Positions 23,571 to 35,994 of a stretch of 64,000 nucleotides of DNA are shown piece after piece. Numbering within the stretch: the stretch's first letter is position 1; the number at the start of each line of letters is the position of its first letter. Below the pieces are notes generated by a model, which worked only from the letters and a program-made list of their open reading frames with translations, ran no database searches and was not told the DNA's origin. This DNA comes from Tamarix chinensis. Lineage: Eukaryota > Streptophyta > Magnoliopsida > Caryophyllales > Tamaricaceae. The DNA is taken from contig CM060178.1 of assembly GCA_030549775.1 (NCBI GenBank), forward strand, positions 66,330,896 to 66,394,895, written 5' to 3'. Both the position numbers and the translations under genes were made by a program.

Positions 23571-23867
23571 TTTTCTTAAAGGTTTCCTCACTTTCATGAA
23601 TAATTAAGTTGATACCCCAAGGTGGTATAAGGACTTGTTTTGAAATCCTTTTCACTCTTGATATTTTTGGCTAATATCACAAGATATTTTAAATGATTTC
23701 CCCTACTATTTGATTATTTCATTAGAAGTTCAAGTATTTCTAAACCCAAAATGTCCATGAATGAAAGTGGGTTAGGAATGTACTATAAATAACCTCTATG
23801 TTAATTTTTTGTATGAGTCTTAGTACTTGGTAAATTATTTGTTCTAATTTCTCCTTGTCTTTAGGAA

Positions 23868-24930
23868 TTGATGGTCACTAATAACTATTACGACCATATC
23901 GAGGCATTCGTGGTGAGTGTTGGAGCCTACATGGAAGGCCATATCCGAACACAACCACCATCGGTGCTACTACCCACACAAATTTTGAACGATTGTCTCA
24001 AGAGAGCTAAGCATCATCACCCACCAATCTTTGGGGGTCAGGAATACCCTAACATTATGGAGAGATAGGTCAAGGACATGGAGAAGACCTTTATTGATTG
24101 TAGCTACCTTACGGATAAAAGGTTTGATGTGGTTGTATACTACCTGAGGGGAAGAGTAGACACTTGATGGAGGAGGCTCCATCATATAGGTGGAGATCAT
24201 ACAGGTTGGAGACCGTTCCTTGAGGCACTTTATGCTCATTTTTATCCCACTAATCTTTGTATGAAGAAGTATGACTAGTTAGTAGGGAGGCATGTCGATT
24301 AAGGAGTACTACACTAGATTCATGGGCTTGGTCTAGTTTGCTCTAAAGGTAGAGGCTAATGAAATGATGTAAGTCCATTATTTCAAGATCAGTTTGGGAA
24401 TCCGATACCAAGAACTGTTGGTGGGAATTAATCATCCAGACATGGTGGGAATGTATAAGCAGACCTTGGATACTTCTTGAGTCATCTGACCTTGGAGTGC
24501 CCAGTTGGGGGGAAAAAGAAAGTTCGAGGGTCATCAGCATTCCAATGACCGAAAGAAGGCTTATTTAAGAGGAAACATGTCGCCTAAGTATGGTAGGAGT
24601 ATGGGGCCAACACCCTGAGTTGGAGATCAGTCTAAAGAACATGTTGAGAAGAGACACTACCACTATAAGTATTATAGAGTAGATAACCCGAGAGAAGATT
24701 ATAAAGGAAACAAGGTGACTTGCCATAGATGTGGCATGGTTGGATATAGAGCTTGAGTGTCGAGTTGGAGGTGGCAGTGTTTAGAGGAGTCCTTCTAGAA
24801 AGATTCAACAACCGCAACCATAGACCTAGAGAGCTCCTCCATCAACAACTAGTGTCATTAGTCAAGCTAGAAAGCCCAAAGGTCAAAGATCTCACACATT
24901 TAAACAAGGGTAAGGATCAGCCAATGCCGT
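23868..24930 (+). pseudogene. Tekay-like gag, many stops
   Basis: Gag follows the PBS after ~300 bp of leader. Opening frame 23868-24068, then pieces in other frames: DKRFDVVVYYLRGRVDTWW-like at about 24117-24170 (one TGA replaces a Trp-like position), FLEALYAHFYPTN near 24213, QFGNPIPR, LTLECPVGGKRKFE near 24490. The zinc knuckle at 24721 reads CHRCGMVGY: its first two Cys are kept, but His is Tyr and the last Cys is lost. Gag would form the capsid and bind genomic RNA; this copy cannot. Confidence 0.85.
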
Positions 24931-27900
24931 GGGAGTGCCCTTAGGAAGCCGCCTAAATGTGATTAGCCAGTTAGAGGTAGAGCATCTGGCCGATGTGGTG
25001 ACTGGTATGCTTAGTGTCTCTACCTTTCTAGCATGTGTATTGTTTGACTTTTGTGCATCACACTCTTTTATGTCATCCACATTCATAGCTAGAGTTGCTT
25101 TGTCTCCTTCTAATAGTATTTCCACTTTTTTTGGGTTGCCTTCGAGGGATAGGATTGCATGCTCTAGGTTTTATAAAGGAGTGGCCTTGTTAGTTGGGGG
25201 CATAGAATTTCACTTAGATCTTAAGAGCTTGGATTATGTGATGGACACGTTGGGGAAGTAACAAGCATTGATTGATTACATGTGCACAAGAACGTGTAGT
25301 TCTACGGGGATCGAAGGGTGTTAGGATCTCGTATCAAAAGTGTGAACCTAGCCCCTCTATAAGAATCATGTCAGGAATCACGATGAGCAACCTTGTTTGT
25401 AAAGGGTATATGCTCTTCTTATGCACTAATAGAGATATCAATGTGGTTGAGATGCCATTAGGGTAGATTAAAGTGATCTATGAGTATCTTGACTTATTCC
25501 CTAAGGAGATTTTGTGAATTCCACCTATTTGAGAGGTCGATTTTACATTGGACGTATTGCTAGGGATGGAACTAGTATCTAAAGTCCTATACCATATGCA
25601 AGGTTGTTAGAATCGGGAATCTATCTAGAATTAATAAGGGTTATCAAAATCAAATCGTAGAATTGTAAGATCCTACAAATATCATAAAAATATGACCTAG
25701 ATATACTTATACGCAATAAAATCCTATAATTGAAGTTGAAAACACTAAAGATTCCATTCTTAAATTCTTTTTTGATCACTAATTAAGTTGTAGCAACACA
25801 AATTGGTAATTATATACATTAAAAAATAATTTTTATATGAACTAAGCATACAACAAAGCTAACAATACCATAAAAGAAAATAAAAAGGATAATTATAAAC
25901 TAAATATAAATTAGTAAAAAAAATCTCGTAACTTTAATATATTTGGTTTACTCCAAATTTAGAGTTTGGACTTTTTGTAAGTATTTTTCTATCCGATTTT
26001 GCTATTGTCTCACTTGTGCATTCTTCATATTAATTGGTACTCAATATATATAATATATAATATATAAAAAATAATAAGATTAAGGCTTAGAGTTAGGGAA
26101 GAACTATTTTGGGAATAATACAAAAAATAGATTTTAAGGTAAAAAGATAAAACAAATTAATGTTGACATGTAGAATTGTAAGATTCTACCCAGAATCATA
26201 AGATTCTACCGATCCTACATGGAATCATAAGAGTCTACCATGATTCTACTACTTTAATATTCTACCTAGGATCATGGATCATTTGATGACTTTTGGATCA
26301 TAAAATCATAGAATTGTAAGATTCGGATTGAGAGTTTAACAACTATGACCATATGGCACCTGTAGAGATGAAAGAACTCAATGCCCAATTTCAGGAGTTA
26401 TTGGGGAAGGGTTACATCCTACCCAATATATCCCTATAGGGAGCTTCACTCTTATTTGTGGAGAAGAAGGATGGGAAATTGAGGTTGTGCATTGATTATC
26501 AAGGGTTGAATCAAGTTACGATAAAGAACAACTATCTGTTGCCAATGGTTGATGACCTATTTAACCAACTCAAGGGAGATAAGATATTCTCCAAGATTGA
26601 TCTTTGGTCAAGATACCATCAATTGAGGATAGCAAATTGAGACATCCCTAAGACTCTATTTTGGATAAGATATGGCCATTATAAGTTCACAATAATGCCT
26701 TTCGAACTCAATAATGTGCCAACAGCATTCATGTCCCTTGTGAATAAGATATATTGACCATTTTTGCATTAGCTCATTGTGGTGTTTATCAACAACATCC
26801 TCATCTACTCCAATTATTGAGAATATCATGAACAACATCTAAGGTAGACTTTGGCATTATTGATATCACACCAGTAGTATGCCAAACTTTCAAAATATGA
26901 GTTTTAGTTAGATCAAGTGGCTTTTCTTGGGCATGTAATTTTAAAAGATGGAGTGGCAGTGAATCCTTCCAAGGTTTGAATAGTTTCTAAAGGGCTAGAA
27001 CCAAATGCTATCAAGGAGGTATACAAGTTTCTAAGAATGGTTGGTTACCACTATAAGTTTATGACAGACTTTTCTAAGATAGCACACCTTTTGACTAACT
27101 TACTAAAGAAAGATACACATTTTTAGTGGGGTGAAAAGTGTGGTGAAGCTTTTGAGGAGTTGAAAAAATGTTTAACTACAACCCCAGTGCTCACGTTGCC
27201 AAGTAGGACTAATAGTTTTGAAGTATACAGTGACTATTTTGAGCATGGGTTGGGTTGTTTTTTGATGTAATACGGGAGCGTAGTTGCATATGCTTCTCAA
27301 AAATTGAAGCAGCATGAATAGATATACTCGATGCACAACCTAAAGTTTGCCATGGTAGTGTTATCCCTTAAGATCTAGAGGCACTATCTATATGGGGTTC
27401 ATTGAAATTTCTATACTGACCACAAGAGCTCAAGTACCTCTTCACGTAGTGGGAGTTGAATTTGAGACAGCGCCGATGGTTAGAGTTGGTCAAGGGTTAT
27501 GACCTAGAATTAACCTAGTATGAGGTTAAGGCCAATGTGGTGGTAGAATTGCTTACTTAGAAGATGTTTTATTCTTTAAAGATGATTATGTTATCAAATC
27601 ATCTATGTCAAGAGCTTATAGAGATGGAGATTGAGCCGATCACTGCTAGTAGTTTAGAGGAAAGAATGAGTGTGCTCACCATTGCGCTTTCAATCTTTGA
27701 GAAGATCTAAGCTAATCAACTTATTAATGTTAAGATCGAGAGGATCAAGTAAAGTATTAAAGAGGGAAGAGTCTAGGGATTTTAGATCCACGAGGATGGT
27801 AGTGTCAGATACTAAGGTAGGTGGCATATACCACGAGGATGCATTAAGTTTAAGAGGATGATCCTTGAAGAAGGACATTGTACTCCATATTCCTTCCATC

Positions 27901-29140
27901 CTAGAGGGGATAAATCGTATAAGGATTTAAAGAAGGTATATTGATGGCTCCGTATGAAAAAGGAAGTGGTAGAGTTTGTTGCCAGATGTTTGATCTATCA
28001 AAAGCTTAAGATTGAGCATAATAGACCAATAGGGTTGGAGTATGGCAGCATATCTATAATTTCCTGAGTGGAAGTAGGGCAGCATATCTATGAACTTTGT
28101 GTTTGTTCTTCTAAGAACTTGCGGTGGCTTTGATTCTATCTATATTATTATGGATCATCTGACTAAGTCAGTAGTGTTCATACCGATGAAGATGACATGG
28201 AGTATGGAGCAATTAGTTAATGCTTACTGGAACCATGCTGTGAGACTACATGGAGTCCTTAGAGGTATCTTATCAAACTAAGGCTCTAGATTCTTGTCAC
28301 ACTTTTGGAAAAAGTTGCAAGCCACTTTAGGGATCCAATTGAAGATGAGTATTGTTTTACCTAGCTATGGATAGTCAAATAGATAGGACCATTCAAATGT
28401 TAAAAGATGTGTTTCAGGCATGTGTGTTAGATTTTAGGGGTAGTTGGGAGGATTGTTTGGACCTGATAGAATTCTCATACTACAATAGTTATCACACTAG
28501 TATCAAGATACCACTTTTTGAGGCCTTTTATAGGAGGAACTATTGTAGTCCTTTGTGCTGGAATGATATCAATAAGATGACTATTTTAGGACTCGAGATG
28601 ATCAAGGAGATGATAAGGCACATCCAACTTATTTAAGACCAAATGAGAGCAGCCCAAGATTGGCAAACGAGCTATGCAGATTTGAGAAGATAAACTAATG
28701 GTTATAAGGCAGGTGATAGAGTCCTTTTGAGGGTTTCTCCCACCAAGGAGGTCATGAGGTTCAGTAGAAAGGGAAAGCTTAGTCCAAGGTACATTAGATT
28801 ATACGAAATAGTGGGTCATGTTGGCAAGGTCATCTGTCATTTAGCACTACTAATGGAACTATCGTGTGCAAACAATGTCTTTCACATATCCAAGTTGAGG
28901 AAGTATGTAGTAGATCCTTCGTATGTTATTCAACAAAATTCATTAAAAATTGATGAATCCTTAACTTATGAAGAGTGACTGGTGACCATTCTACGTATAA
29001 CGGCTAGAGAGAAGTGTACAAACACCATTTCTTTAGTATAGGTCCTTTAGTCACGGCATGGTGCCGAGGAGGCTACTTGGGAGGTTGAAGAGAATATTCA
29101 AGCCAAGTACTTAGAGTTATTCTCTTAGTACGTTGCCTTA
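24930..29140 (+). pseudogene. Tekay-like pol: protease, RT, RNase H, integrase, chromodomain-like tail
   Basis: Protease 24929-25261 has VVTGMLSVST and CVLFDFCASHSFMSS; the active D-[ST]-G-A is changed to DFCA. A MITE splits the pro-RT linker at 25599-26347. RT 26360-26850 keeps [34 protein letters not shown] and VFINNILIYS; catalytic FIDDI is FINNI. RNase H follows to about 27560. The integrase zinc region is at 27880-28010. The core at 28090-28640 has MNFVFVLLRTCGGFDSIYI, HGVLRGILSN and DSQIDRTIQ; the three acidic positions appear as N, N and D. The tail 28727-29130 has SRKGKLSPRYI, NVFHISKLRKYV and SRHGAEEATWEVEE, typical of Tekay. All enzymes are dead. Confidence 0.9.
25599..26347. mobile_element. 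hAT-type MITE (749 bp) in Tekay-like pol, 8-bp TSD
   Basis: Flanked by perfect 8-bp direct repeats ACCATATG (25591-25598 and 26348-26355). The ends are CAAGGTTGTTAGAATC and, reverse-complemented from the right, CATAGTTGTTAAACTC (12 of 16 identical), starting CA..G as in hAT elements. Removing it rejoins the pol segment between the KAPYRM-like and the APVEMKEL parts. It has no coding capacity and is AT-rich. Its right end (26170-26330) repeats a GAATCATAAGATTCTACC-like motif, also seen near the left end (25655-25680). Confidence 0.9.
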
Positions 29141-29266
29141 GTGTAACCATTTTTTTAAGAAGGTAGTAAAACCTTTTGCCTGGTTGTATTGATCCTAACA
29201 TGTGACTTTCTATGTATTAACTAATGTGATTGGATTGTTAATAAGCTTTAGTGACACAACCTCTTT

Positions 29267-29276
29267 AAGGGGGAAG
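29267..29276 (+). other. Polypurine tract of Tekay-like element
   Basis: AAGGGGGAAG directly before the TG of the 3' LTR at 29277. Primes plus-strand synthesis in LTR retrotransposons. Confidence 0.85.
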
Positions 29277-32200
29277 TGTTGTAGTGCCCCATATTTTGTG
29301 AATTTCTTAAATGATAAATTATGCCATTTGTTGATATTTGATATTGATTTGAAACTATGATTGGGTTTGATGTAAAGTTATATTTGAAATAAGGTTGGAA
29401 AATTAAATTAACCAAGTTTTTAGGCAGACCAATAGAGTGCATCTATGAACCGATTAGCTAGTTCGTCGTTCTAGCTAAAAGGTTTTCCTTGACTAAATCG
29501 ATCAAGTAGTTTGGGGAACCAATCGATTAGTTGGCGGAACTATCGGCTAGTAAGCCAAATCGATCAACTAGGTTGTCAAGGAGTACATTTTTAAAACTCA
29601 ATTTTTTAGGAAAATATCTTATACCAAAATGAAACCATGATAACTCCATTCTAAACATTCTTAAACATTTGGCCCAAAATACTACCACAAACTCATTTGA
29701 GAAGTTTGATTTAGAAAATTGAGGGGAAAATGACCTTAGATCTGTCTTCTTCCACCTCTCTCATCTACACACCTCTAGAATCATTACTTTGATACCTAAC
29801 CTGATTTTTGCTTAGCTAGGAGATTCCTCCCATGCGGATTTTCCATTTCCCCTCTTGTATTTAGCATGTCTAGAGTAGTCAATCTGAACCTATTCAGAAT
29901 TGCCATTTGAGCTCTTGAATATAGGCCAACCTATCTTAGACAAAATCTTTCCATTCAACTCAAATTCAAACGATAAGAATTAGGGTTTTTGATCTGTGCC
30001 AGACTACACTTAAGATTGTATTAATTTATTAGCTATAAATAGCCCTAATCATCCCTTCTATTCACCTTTCTTTCAACAACCTAAAATACCTTAGTCCTAT
30101 AACATTTTCCTTCTCCCTTCTCCACTTTGAACATTACATTTGAATTCTTTTACTCTTCTAGTCCTTTTTCTAGCCCCTCTTGTTTTATTTCTAAGAAAGA
30201 AAGAATTAGATTTAGGAGTAAGTTGAGTTATTTTCAATAGAATCTCCCTCTATTTTATCTTGGGTGCGGTATGTCCATTTTCCTTTTTTAATTAGTACTA
30301 GATGATTAAACAATGAAAATTTAAGAGGAATGTATGATTCATAAGGAAAACTAGTTTTTGATGATTAATGGTGAAATATGCAAAGGTTGTAAGCTAAAAA
30401 TGTGTCTATCTAATGTTAGTCCATGTTTTACTGAGTATAGTAGAGAATTAAAAGTAAGATCTACATGAAAATGCCTATTTTGTGCTATTTGAGGGGAAAT
30501 TAATTGACTAGTTAGGTACAACTGATCAATTGTTCCTTAGAACATTCAACTAGTTGATCTAACCCATTAATCGGTAGGTTTGTAGTGACCTTAACCTTGC
30601 TCTCTACTTAAACCAATCGACTGGTTGGGCATAACCGATTGATTGGTTTATGAATATTCAACATATTTTCCCAAATCGATTGACTTGTTTGAGGGAAACC
30701 TGGGTTTGGCTGAGCTAAGCCAATCGACTTGTTAGGATAGACCGATTAGCTGGTTTAACTAATTTGTGTGATTAGATTTCTTGGCTTGGATATGCTTTGA
30801 GATTGTGTCTAAAACTATTATATGACTATTTAATGGGAGAAATACATATGATGACCTGGATTAATAACTTAATAGATGGATTAAATGAACCATGATTCAT
30901 GATGTACTCAATGGGTGTTGTAAAAGCCTTGATAGGTAAACCCCAAATAAAAATATTATGGTTTTGAAAGGGGTGATAAAATATAGAATTTGTCATGGAT
31001 GGATTAATATAATGGATTTAGTTAATATTGAGAAAGCATTAATGGAAATCCCACACATAGTTGGGGATGGAAAGGGTTAACATGGAATATGTAAATGTCT
31101 TGCTTGCATATTGTATGGGCCTTGTGTGATCACATAACCTCAAGAACGTAAAGCAAAAGGCAATTGAGTTGTGTACAGTTTTAGGTTAACCCGATCCTTG
31201 ATTATTTATCGGGGTTTATTCTTCCTTCAAGAATTTATTGCTTCCTTTAGGATTTGCCTTTGGATGGCATCCTAGTAGATCTCATTACCTTACCTACTCT
31301 AGAAACTGATGATGTACTAGTGTGTGTATATACTAAAGGGTTTGATTACCTAGGTTATTGGCTTCGACCTTGATGTTTGTACATTATGGTTACTTGGCTT
31401 TGGCCTATACTTATGTAAATTTTGGTTATTTAGCTTCGGCTTAAACTTTATACTCTTTGGTCGGGATAGGCTTCTATGATATGTGATAAAAAGTGGGAAT
31501 GAGTATTTGGATAATAAATAGAATGCGTAATTTGATAATAATTGGAATGAGTACTTGAATAATAAATAGAATGAGTAATTGGATAATAACATGGATAAGT
31601 AGTTGGATAAGAACATAATAAGGATGTGGATGAAATGGAAAATAAAAGAGAAGGACCGAGAAAGACAAATAACGATGATAAATGAATGACCTAACTAATT
31701 TTGTGAGTTGGAAAATAAATCCATTGAAAAACCATGTCAAAGGATGGTAGAAACCCTTCTTATCATTTGAATAAATTGCATAGTATCTATATATGAATAT
31801 CTATGATGTTATGGTATGGAGACAAGCATGATGTACCCTAAATTACATGAGTTGAGAATAGTATTAAGTTCTAATGCATTACCTAACCATGATAGAGTAG
31901 GTACATTTAATTATATGACATCAGCATAACTCATGTTAAGTATATTTTTAATGATATGATAGAATCTAGTATTCTTATGACTCCCATTGAGGAGGTAACT
32001 TGGATTACTAAATATGTAGCGTACTGATGTGCTCATTTGCTTAGTTACCTACTCATTCCTACAAGTAGAGGACAATGTGCAAAATTTAGGGAATGGCTAG
32101 TAGTAGGTCTACTTTATCTTGGGTTCAGGGCTGAAGAGAGTGGACATCTAAAGATTTTATGAGGTCTGTGACGGACCAAGGTTTTGGGGGCCACACCCTA

Positions 32201-32487
32201 CCTTTTTTTTTCTATTTAGATAGCCTTGTATTTCAATTTAATCTACCTTACTGTATTTGATTGTGTTAGGGTTCATCGAGGCCTTGTTGTGTAAAAATTT
32301 TCTTTAAAAACCTATATAATCTATTCTTGCGCACTCTATTTTAGTTTTGGTTGGTTTAGTTTTTCAGCCTTGTTTCTAATAAGGGATGGGCGACTGAATT
32401 CTATCCTGTGTTAGATACGGTGGTAGCACCCCATTGTTCCTAAGTATGTTTGGTATTTTCTGCTTCCGCAACATTTTAAAATGAAAG
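29277..32487 (+). repeat. 3' LTR of Tekay-like element, 3' end truncated
   Basis: Starts TGTTGTAGTGCCCCATATTTTG and runs parallel to the 5' LTR through TATA box 30033-30042, the palindromic motif clusters (29425-29580, 30495-30760) and the AATAAATAGAATGAG-rich stretch at 31495-31640. Homology ends near TTTTAAAATGAAAGTTT at about 32487; the terminal GGGGGTGCTACA is missing. About 400 bp shorter than the 5' LTR because of internal deletions, one around 30290. Confidence 0.9.
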
Positions 32488-35195
32488 TTTGAAATGGTTT
32501 CATTCCCTAGTACTAGTCGATGGTAAAGTATATCTCACATACTGGTAGCAAACCTACTATCTCCTCCAAAAATATTCTAGGACATTCTTGAGCAACTTAA
32601 GTGTCCTCCAATATTGAGACTTCCATGTTCAATCCCTGAACACCACACAAATACATAGGATAAATTATTTGCACCAACAAATATAATGTATGGGTATATA
32701 TGATATTCGACATAGGTCTAAGATTGCATCTCCTATAGGAGAATTTTTCACCTTAAGGTCCCCATAACACCATTCACTCATGCACATAATCTATCACTAC
32801 TTGGTATCTCCCCAACATATCAATCCCAATGATCACATTAAAATATTATAGGTCTATAGTAACCAATTCCATAGGGAAGTTTACCCCACCTATGTCTAAG
32901 ATCACATCTATGTATAGTCTAGTGCATTCTAATATATCCCTAGAAGGTAAGATAACAAATATTAACACACTATTTCATAGAGATAAAGTAACTCTAGCGA
33001 TAAAAGTGGCAGACACAAAGGAAAATAACCCAAATCAAATAATGCATGCATTGGCAACAAAAGGATGGAAAATGTACTAGTGATTATATCTAACTATCGA
33101 TCATTCTTTGCTTGGTTGATGACGTTTAAGAACCCACATGTTTATCCTTCATGGTATCTCTATAATATCCTCCAAAATCCTAGGCACATCCTCTTCCTCC
33201 TTGAGAAAATAGGTGAGACCCCTATGGCCTTCCCTTATTCTCCTTAAGTTGTGCACTAACAAAGGCAGGTGCCCTTTAAAGTTGCAACTATGAATAAAAA
33301 TTTTATTATTGATATGCATACATCTATGGATGAGGTAAAAGTAGTCATTGCTACTAAAATTAACTCCTTTGTTGTTGACACTAGAAAGGTTGATGACTTT
33401 TCTCACACAAACTCAACAACAAGTAGGTATGCCATCACAATATTGATATAGATGATCTAGGCCACATCAGTAACAAAGGAATCATATCAGCATGCCTTGA
33501 TATCTAATAGAACCACTCAACTAAATTCTATGCTAGAAACCTAGAGGTCCACCTCCTTAAGTTTTAATACTACCCTTGGTACTCTACGTCTCAAGCTTTC
33601 TTTTATCCAGAATAGAAGCCTACTCCTACACTATAGTGGCAACAATACATGCTTGTTCATACAACGTGGCCTAGTCATAAAAGGCTATGGCACCCATCAT
33701 CCTCCTCATATTGAAGTAGAACCCCTAGTCAAATTAAAAGACCACAATCACCTCATAGGGTTGCTATACCTAGAGTAAATATCAACAACTTTGAGAACCA
33801 AACATCATACTCATGAATTATCATGCTCCCCCAAGTTAGTTGCACGAAGTCCTTATGGTTATTCTTCTAAAGACTCTCAATATAGAACCTCATGCAAAGT
33901 GTTATCTTAAAGTTCCCCCAAAACATTTGCGGTCATTCTTGAACACGATGACCTAGCCATCAAGCCGCTACTTATCTTTGAAGGAATTATGTTGCTATAC
34001 TTTCCCTCCTTTCCCTTGGACAATCGACTTCCTTGAAGGTCCAATCTAATTCTCAAATCCATCCCTCTAGTATGAATGAATCCTCCTCTTTGGCATAAGT
34101 AGGTGAGTGATGACTTGATACCCTATGATTTCAATCCTCTCTTATACTCTACTATAGGTGATACAGAGGTGATGGTTGTGGCTGAGGATGAGTTGGGCAT
34201 AAGACTAACTACATAAAGGCCTTAAATACCTCCCTTTAATGGCTTACATGATTATTTAGGTCCATGGTGAGCTAGATGCAAAATAGAAAACATGTTAAGT
34301 GTAAAATAAAATCTTGTTCCTACACTATAATGGCGCCAACACATGCATGCTCATACAACGTGTCCAATTCATGGAAGACCATGGCACCCATCATTCTTTG
34401 AATGCTGAATTATAGCCCCTCCTCAAACTAAAAGAGCACTATTGTCTTGTTGGTTGCTATATCTAGAACAAACATCATTAACTTCGAGAACAAAGCATGG
34501 TACTCACAAACTATTATGCTCCCCTAAGTCAGTTCCTTGAACTCCTTAAGCTTATTCCTCTTAATACTATAAAAATAAAACATTATGGGGAGTGCCATCT
34601 TAAAGCCCTCCTAGGACATCTATAGGTCTCCTAAACATAATGACCTAGCCATTAGGTGTCTATTGATCTTTGAAGGAAGTATGCTACTATGCTAGCCCTC
34701 CTCTCCCTTAGATAGTTAACTACTTCAAAGGACTGATTGAGGTCTCAAATATATCCTTCTAGTATGACCAGATCATCCTCTCTATAATAAGTTAGTGGGT
34801 GATAAATTGATAACCTCTTATGCTAATCCTCTCTGATACCTCATATGGGTAATACAAAGGTGGAAGCGACAATTGAGGTTGAGGTGGATGCAAGAAAAAC
34901 TCTATATAGGCCTCAAATGGCTCCTCCAAACATCCTACACAACCATTAAATGTCATGGCAGGCTAGTTGAAAAATAGAAAACATGTTTGAATAAAATAAT
35001 CCTAACTTAGTGGCACATATTATATCTAAACATATTTAAAGGTTGCCTAGGATACCTGTTCGTAATACCTCACAAATTAATTTAGGTTTTTAAGGAATCA
35101 AAGTATTTTAAAACATAAAATAGAGTGCTAAAATCAAATGAGGGATTGTTTGACAACCAAATACTAAAAACAAATCAAGATAATCAAAACCTAAA
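32488..35195 (-). pseudogene. Gypsy-M gag and protease (5' half)
   Basis: Minus-strand Ty3/gypsy gag then protease, heading toward 32488. Gag segments include SIQRMMGAMVFHELDTLYEHACVG-like sequence split by stops (around 34310-34420), and WLGHYV with an EQR-type capsid part. The protease/linker (33000-32490) has GGVNFPMELVTIDL, VIIGIDMLGRYQVVIDYVHE (compare VILGMDWLSRYHA), then PRIFLEEIVGLLPVCEIYF before the Tekay-like insertion. RT continues at 19940. Gag carries a 694-bp tandem duplication. No open frame is intact. Confidence 0.8.
33624..35007 (-). repeat. 694-bp direct tandem duplication inside gypsy-M gag
   Basis: 33624-34317 and 34318 to ~35007 align along their length: both begin TCCTACACTATA(G/A)TGGC, then share CATGC(T/A)..CTCATACAACGTG, CATGGCACCCATCAT-like runs, TATGCTCCCC.AAGT and AAAATAGAAAACATGTT near their ends. 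The period is 694 bp, not a multiple of three, so the duplication by itself would shift the reading frame. Confidence 0.85.
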
Positions 35196-35209
35196 TATTT
35201 GATACTAAC
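35196..35209 (-). other. Primer-binding site of gypsy-M
   Basis: On the minus strand TTAGTATCAAATAT follows two bases after the LTR end GGGGGTGTTACA; it resembles the iMet tRNA site TTGGTATCAGAGC. It fixes the orientation of gypsy-M. Confidence 0.65.
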
Positions 35210-35457
35210 TTGTAACACCCCCAAAACATACTACTAATTTTTTTTTTTAGTAGAAAAGTAATATCAAGATAATTGGATGTTACCGTCATAATTAATAAAA
35301 GTTTGGCTTACCATACCATTCTTAAACCAAATATAAGGCAAAATATTTAGAACTTAAAACTATATATGTAGAGATGAGGGAAGCTTCCAAAAACCTAAAT
35401 AAGTGTTTGGAGATTAGCTTTGAATATTATATAAAAAATGGAGCTAAAAAGAGATCA

Positions 35458-35994
35458 TGTGAGCTTTGACTAAGTACTTGGTGCATGACATAACAAGGTT
35501 TTGGTTTGTGTAAGTTATCGGAGACATATGTGTTAGCTGTAAGATCTTGTGACAAACATAGGTTCCTCGTGGTTATAAACTCAAACCATTTTTTTTTACC
35601 ACAGAATGTTAATGATTGATTTTTTAGGAAAAAGCTAAGATTAATGAAATTAACATAGGGGACCTATGTTTCCAAAAAACAGTTTTTGTTTTTTGGGTAT
35701 TCTATAAAATACATTCTTTTACCTTATAGAGTTTTATCTAATATAAAAGAATTATGATAAAATCTTAGCCATTAAATCAAATGTGTGATGATTAAGAAAT
35801 TACTAATTGTGTAATTTGTTGAGTTATTTTTTCAATCCTCTTGTAATAACACAATTGCTAGAATAAAGATCTCTAATTTTTCTTTTATTGTTATGTCTTG
35901 TGATTAAATTCTTAATTTTTTCAATTTTCTTGTTAGTTCCAATAATGTTTTAGATCCAATCTTATTAAAGTTCAATTAATGTTATTTTGCAATA
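35458..35994 (+). repeat. Copia 5' LTR
   Basis: Aligned throughout with 40682-41232: shared blocks ACATAA(C/T)AAGGTTTTGGTT, TAAGAT(C/T)TTGTGACAAACA, GGAAAAAGCTAAGA, TCTATAAAA(T/C)AC, AATCCTCTT.TAAT and ATCTCTAATTTTT. The TCTATAAAAT at about 35700 is a plausible TATA box. Termini lack the usual CA (ATA instead). Confidence 0.88.

Larger units (their letters stand above)
19946..32487 (+). mobile_element. Tekay/Del-like chromovirus with 3-kb LTRs, nearly complete
   Basis: 5' LTR 19946-23555, PBS 23559-23570, gag, pol in pro-RT-RH-IN order, C-terminal chromodomain-like tail, PPT 29267-29276, 3' LTR from 29277. Order, orientation and the Tekay-type tail are clear. The 3' LTR lacks its last ~45 bp, and the flanking gypsy-M copy also lacks about 30 codons at that junction, so one deletion probably removed both; the target duplication is therefore lost. 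A hAT-type MITE (25599-26347) lies in pol. Gag and pol are full of stops, and the two LTRs differ at many positions, so the insertion is old. Confidence 0.92.

Noticed and set aside
24892..25125. Minus-strand 77-codon frame
   Set aside because: Antisense of the Tekay-like protease, which has clear family motifs on the plus strand.
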